Positions 60,721 through 64,000 of a DNA stretch of 64,000 nt are shown here, piece after piece. The stretch comes from Candidatus Vecturithrix granuli (lineage in GTDB: Bacteria > Moduliflexota > Moduliflexia > Moduliflexales > Moduliflexaceae). The stretch lies in NCBI GenBank assembly GCA_000739535.1, contig DF820464.1, positions 713,069-777,068 on the forward strand, in the 5' to 3' direction. Below the pieces are notes generated by a model. That model was not told the origin of the DNA and did no database searches. It was given only the letters and a program-made list of their open reading frames with translations. Numbering within the stretch: the first letter of the stretch is position 1; every line of letters begins with the position of its first letter. The translations under genes were made by a program, and so were the position numbers.

Positions 60721-61254
60721 ATGAGCGAGCTTATTCCAAAACATGGGGGGTTCAGGAAACTGCGGAGCTTTCAGGTGGCGCAGCAGGTGTATGATGGCAC
60801 GGTGTATTTTTGCAACCGTTTCATTGATAAGCGTTCCCGGACTCACGATCAAATGGTGCAGGCGGCCAGAAGCGGGGTGCAGAACATCGCGGAAGGCAGT
60901 CTGGCGGCGGCGACCTCCAAAAAAATGGAACTCAAACTGACCGGCGTGGCACGGGCGAGCTTAGGGGAACTGTTAATGGATTATGAAGATTATCTGCGCC
61001 AGCGCGGCCTGGAAAAGTGGTCAAAAGAGCATCCCAAAGCACGTAAAATCCGCGACGCCAGGCCGGAAACGGTCAACTGGACGCTTTTTGGAGATCGTTC
61101 GGACGAGGAATTAGCCAACATTATGATCTGCCTGATTAACCAGGCCAGTTATCTGCTCTGGAAACAGATGCAGCGGCTTGAGCAAGACTTCTTGAACGAA
61201 GGCGGTTTTACAGAACGCATCTATCACGCCCGAAAACAAAAACGAGGCTACTGA
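60721..61254 (+). CDS. Four-helix-bundle protein (S23/IVP-like with suffix domain)
   Basis: The 177-residue protein has the four-helix pattern of S23-rRNA intervening-sequence proteins (FRKLRSFQVAQQVYDGTVYF; SRTHDQMVQAARSGVQNIAE; ASLGELLMDYEDYLRQRGLE) plus a C-terminal suffix (NIMICLINQASYLLWKQMQR). Such genes often lie between hsdS and hsdR. The function is unknown; DNA or RNA binding has been suggested. AGGAGG precedes the ATG. Its stop overlaps the expected start region of hsdR. It is the only clearly intact gene of this locus. Confidence 0.88.
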   Translation: MSELIPKHGGFRKLRSFQVAQQVYDGTVYFCNRFIDKRSRTHDQMVQAARSGVQNIAEGSLAAATSKKMELKLTGVARASLGELLMDYEDYLRQRGLEKWSKEHPKARKIRDARPETVNWTLFGDRSDEELANIMICLINQASYLLWKQMQRLEQDFLNEGGFTERIYHARKQKRGY

Positions 61255-62049
61255 GGAACAATATCACCGAATCCGAAATTGAACAATATGCGCTTGAGCT
61301 GTTCAAACAACAAGCCTACGAATATCTTTACGCCCCTGCCATCGCGCCGGATGGCAAAACCCCGGAAAGACGCTCCTTTGAAGATGTCTTGCTTATCCAT
61401 CGCCTGCAAACAGCCGTCCGCCGCCTGAACCCGACTCTTTCAGCAGATGTGCTCGAACATGCCATAAAGCAAATTCAACGCCTCAACTCCCCGGACCTCA
61501 TCAGCAATAACGAAGCCTTTCACCGCCTGCTGACTGAAGGCATCAAGGTCACGTATCAAAAGGATGGACACAGCCTCGGCGATCTGGTCTGGCTGATAGA
61601 TTTCACTACCCCCGAAAACAACGATTTTTTAATAGTGAATCAATATGCGGTCGTCAAACACAATTTCTATAAACGCCCTGATATGGTGCTGTTCGTCAAC
61701 GGCTTACCGCTGGTGGTGATCGAGCTAAAAAACCCTGCCGAATTACGCGGTTAACCGGGCGGTCGAATCAACCCTGCGCGCCGCTGGCTATCATCCTCAT
61801 GCATCTCTGAGCATCGGCGAATCACCTGAAAGCTACGGACTCAGCGGCGTCGCACCCCAGCCGGTCGGAGATCGCAAAGGCGGCGTGGTCTGGCATACGC
61901 AAGGCAGCGGCAAATCGCTTTCCATGGTGTTTTATGCGGGCAAAATCGTGCTGGCCATGGAAAACCCGACCATCGTGGTCATCACAGACCGCAGCGACTT
62001 AGATGATCAACTGTTTTACAACAAGCGGAACTCATCGCAGAGGAATTGA
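61254..62049 (+). pseudogene. hsdR: Type I restriction enzyme R subunit (HsdR), deleted and frameshifted
   Basis: The first part reads NNITESEIEQYALELFKQQA, HRLQTAVRRLNPTLSADVLE and the nuclease motif in [20 protein letters not shown] (D, then E-x-K). At about 61745 the frame jumps and continues [20 protein letters not shown], then the helicase Walker A in [19 protein letters not shown] and [14 protein letters not shown]. It ends at 62049 in unrelated codons. About 150-200 codons between nuclease and helicase, and the whole remainder (more than 600 codons), are missing. The start codon is also unclear (AGG or ATC where ATG is expected). It is non-functional as a nuclease motor. Confidence 0.9.
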
Positions 62050-62286
62050 CAGGGCATGAATCATGAACAGGGAAAACGATTTCGGAAGAGTCGAACTGTT
62101 TTGTGAAGAACTTACTGAGAGGAACGATTCTACTTTTCCTCTATTTTGAGTGGGAAAGAAGAAAAATTGATGTTATGAAAAAAATCTCTATTTTCTTCTT
62201 GACGAAAACATGATCGCTCTGCATTGTTGTTTTACTTTTTATCAGAGAAGGATCACGTTTTGACAGAGGCGTAAAAGTTGAGGGAA
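62050..62286. other. Intergenic region upstream of the kinase leader
   Basis: No gene is visible. TTGACG at 62199-62204 could serve as a -35 box, with a weak -10 (CATTGT at 62222), for the leader and kinase downstream. Confidence 0.4.
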
Positions 62287-62400
62287 GCGATGATGACAAT
62301 TCAAACAGGGCGACAGGCCGGATATTTTTGGTTTTTTAGCGGCTATGGCGGCGTTTGCCCTGTGCCGGAGATTCTCTGAATCTCCTGAAATCAAGCGAAG
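62287..62400 (+). promoter_or_regulatory. Structured 5' leader, candidate cis-regulatory RNA
   Basis: CAGGGC (62306-62311) pairs with GCCCTG (62357-62362), enclosing GCCG/CGGC pairing. A second hairpin GGAGATT-CTCT-GAATCTCC follows at 62367-62385. These stems lie directly ahead of an intrinsic terminator and the kinase start codon, the layout of a riboswitch or attenuator. I cannot match it to a named riboswitch class. Confidence 0.45.
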
Positions 62401-62402
62401 AC

Positions 62403-62446
62403 AAGCCATGGGGTAAACAAGAAGCTCCATGGCTTTTTTTATTTTT
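62403..62446 (+). terminator. Intrinsic terminator immediately before the kinase start
   Basis: AAGCCATGG (62403-62411) pairs with CCATGGCTT (62427-62435) and is followed by an uninterrupted T tract. The kinase ATG (62447) comes directly after the tract, so there is no room for a ribosome binding site. Confidence 0.8.
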
Positions 62447-64000
62447 ATGGAAACCGAACAACAGAGACATCACGCATATCAGACTGATCGGCGTGCAGCA
62501 AAACGCGACTGCACACTGCTCGATTTTTTACCCTATCCGATCGTCGTGTTGAAGATGGATCACACGGTTTCCTATCTGAATCCGGCATTTGTCAATGTAT
62601 TTGGCTGGACATTGGAAGACCTGGAAGGCAAAGAAATCCCTTTTGTGCCCGATATAGTTCAAGAACAGAATTTGCAGGAGATGCAGCAGTTGTTCAGTGT
62701 GCATCAGATTCACGCTCTTGAAACTCAACGTCTGACCAGAGATGGCCGTATGCTCGATGTCGTGCTGGACGGGGCGATCTTTTACGAAGAAGATTCCACC
62801 CCGGCAGGCCAGATCCTCACGTTGCGCGATATAACTCGTGAAAAGCGGGTTGCGCGGAGTCAGCACGCGCTGTTTCGAATTTCTCAACAGATCCATCAGG
62901 TACAGGGATTGGATGATTTACTAGAGTTCATCACAAAAGAGGTGCAAACTCTTCTCAATGCCGGTGGGGCTATGGTGATTCTGCTTGATGAGGAACGCCA
63001 GGAATTCTTTTTTCGGGTGGCGACTCTGGATAGTCTCGAATCCAGCAAAAAAATGCAGGAAGTCCGTTTTCCAGCAGACAAAGGGGTAGCCGGCCATGTG
63101 TATCGCACCGGACAATCGCTGATTGTGCCGGATACTTCCCAAAGTCCTTACTTTTTCAAAAAAGTGGACCTCGACGCAGAATACCATACACGCAACATGC
63201 TCGATGTGCCTCTGGAAACTCGGGATCGCCGCATTGGTGTGTTGTGCGTGGTCAACAAAAAGGATGGGATGTTTGATCAACAGGATGTTGATTTCCTCAG
63301 CACGATTGCCAGTACCATCGCTCTTCCCATTGAAAATGCCCGTATTCATGAGGAACTGAAACAATCATATCAGGAAATTCAAAGTTTGAATCGCGCAAAA
63401 GATCAGGTCATTCATCATCTTTCGCACGAGTTAAAAACCCCGGTCTCGGTCGTATCTGCCTCGTTAAGCCTCCTGCAAAAACGTCTGTCCGTGACAGAGG
63501 CTCATCAGGGGTATCAACGCCTCCTGGATCGCGCGCAGCGAAATCTCCAGCGTATCCTGGATATGCAATATGAAATTGAGGATATTTTACGCGACAAAGA
63601 ATACGCCACCTACCACCTGCTTTCGATCTTGCTGGACGCCTGTGTGGATGAATTGGAAGTGTTGGTCGCGGATGAATTCGGAGAGTGGAATGTCATGCAG
63701 AGAATTCGGCGGCGGATCGAAGAACTTTTTGGGCCGCAAGACTCCATCTCTCAGAGAATTCCCTTAGCACAGTTCGTGCAAAAGCACCTCGATGCCCTGC
63801 GTCCCCGTTTTGCGCACAGAACATGCCAGATCACGTTTTCTGGCGAAGCGACGCCTGTAGTTCTGATTCCACCGGATGTGCTCTCCAAAATTGTTGAGGG
63901 ATTAATTCGAAATGCAGTCGAAAATACGCCTGATGGAGGAAAAATTGAGGCGATGATTAGAAATGGCGCAGAAGGCCCCGAATTTGAAGTCAAAGATTTT
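62447..64000 (+). CDS. PAS-GAF sensor histidine kinase, continues past the window
   Basis: The frame is open for 518 codons to the window edge. Residues about 24-135 form a PAS domain (LLDFLPYPIVVLKMDHTVSY; FGWTLEDLEGKEIPFV). Residues about 150-300 form a GAF domain (FPADKGVAGHVYRTGQSLIV; RIGVLCVVNKKDG). A coiled linker leads to the HisKA H-box VIHHLSHELKTPVSVVSASL, then the HATPase N-box GLIRNAVENTPDGGKIE. An unusual insertion lies between the H-box and N-box, where acidic and arginine-rich helices (VDELEVLVADEFGEW; MQRIRRRIEELFGP) replace the usual short linker. No ribosome binding site precedes the ATG. The receiver or partner lies outside the window. Confidence 0.9.
   Translation, partial: METEQQRHHAYQTDRRAAKRDCTLLDFLPYPIVVLKMDHTVSYLNPAFVNVFGWTLEDLEGKEIPFVPDIVQEQNLQEMQQLFSVHQIHALETQRLTRDGRMLDVVLDGAIFYEEDSTPAGQILTLRDITREKRVARSQHALFRISQQIHQVQGLDDLLEFITKEVQTLLNAGGAMVILLDEERQEFFFRVATLDSLESSKKMQEVRFPADKGVAGHVYRTGQSLIVPDTSQSPYFFKKVDLDAEYHTRNMLDVPLETRDRRIGVLCVVNKKDGMFDQQDVDFLSTIASTIALPIENARIHEELKQSYQEIQSLNRAKDQVIHHLSHELKTPVSVVSASLSLLQKRLSVTEAHQGYQRLLDRAQRNLQRILDMQYEIEDILRDKEYATYHLLSILLDACVDELEVLVADEFGEWNVMQRIRRRIEELFGPQDSISQRIPLAQFVQKHLDALRPRFAHRTCQITFSGEATPVVLIPPDVLSKIVEGLIRNAVENTPDGGKIEAMIRNGAEGPEFEVKDF

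Noticed and set aside
62287-62400. Cyclic di-GMP-I riboswitch on the minus strand
   Set aside because: The minus strand contains GCACAGGGCAAAC, like the start of that aptamer, but the other conserved blocks are missing and no gene follows in that direction.
62242-62430. 62-codon minus-strand frame over the kinase leader
   Set aside because: It is read from the hairpins of the leader and terminator.
1-64000. tRNA or rRNA genes
   Set aside because: No cloverleaf-like segments ending in CCA or conserved rRNA words were seen by eye; a covariance scan was not possible.

Overview
The window looks like a chromosome segment from an uncultured Gram-negative bacterium of moderate GC content. Signal peptides, TRAP and tripartite tricarboxylate transporters, a sigma-54 activator and a LysW-type lysine hydrolase point that way. 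The number of decayed type I restriction genes, toxin-antitoxin genes and palindromic repeats suggests a large genome rich in accessory DNA. A member of the KSB3/Modulibacteria group would fit, but that is an impression, not a demonstration.

Layout. 1-3.2 kb: a 5'-broken type I specificity subunit, a MITE-like palindrome, a UPF0175/DUF3368 toxin-antitoxin pair and a flavodoxin. 3.3-9 kb: a periplasmic solute-binding protein, transaldolase, a small secreted protein, a left-handed beta-helix transferase and HflX. 9-12.9 kb: a self-contained regulatory unit (sigma-54 activator, two copies of a 50-bp upstream repeat, a near-perfect -24/-12 promoter and a secreted DUF5602-like protein), then a tandem REC protein. 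13-18.4 kb: the conserved core operon rplM-rpsI-rpsB-tsf-pyrH-frr-uppS behind a good sigma-70 promoter. 18.4-23.3 kb: a membrane-anchored small protein, two GT4 glycosyltransferases, an MBL-fold hydrolase and a glycerol-1-phosphate dehydrogenase homologue. 23.4-28.7 kb: DUF554 protein, PxpC-like protein, Rieske protein, LysK-like hydrolase and an unnamed two-gene pair.

28.8-43.8 kb is an accessory island. It holds MNT/HEPN genes, a 1719-residue TIR-NTPase-helical-repeat protein typical of anti-phage STAND systems, DUF4258/YgiT, VapBC-like pairs, Uma2, a ceramidase-like gene, and a decayed ISKra4-like transposase that abuts an S41 peptidase fragment, which in turn abuts a nucleotidyltransferase fragment. 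Copies of the tail of the TIR-NTPase module recur between the toxin-antitoxin units, so the island has grown and shrunk by repeated duplication and deletion.

43.9-57.4 kb is a minus-strand catabolic region: TRAP transporter (dctPQM), SDR dehydrogenase, a frameshifted CoA-acylating aldehyde dehydrogenase, a ThDP enzyme, a cupin, type II dehydroquinase, a TctABC transporter and an MFS transporter. Together they look like uptake and degradation of an unidentified organic acid. 57.7-62.1 kb is a decayed type I restriction-modification locus (hsdM with three nonsense codons, hsdS with a 5-bp tandem duplication near its end, a four-helix-bundle protein, and hsdR with a large deletion). The window ends in an open PAS-GAF-histidine kinase gene behind a structured leader and an intrinsic terminator.

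The most striking features are the repeated single in-frame nonsense codons in otherwise intact accessory genes, an in-frame 72-bp palindromic element inside the NTPase gene, the complete sigma-54 control module, and the leader-terminator in front of the kinase.
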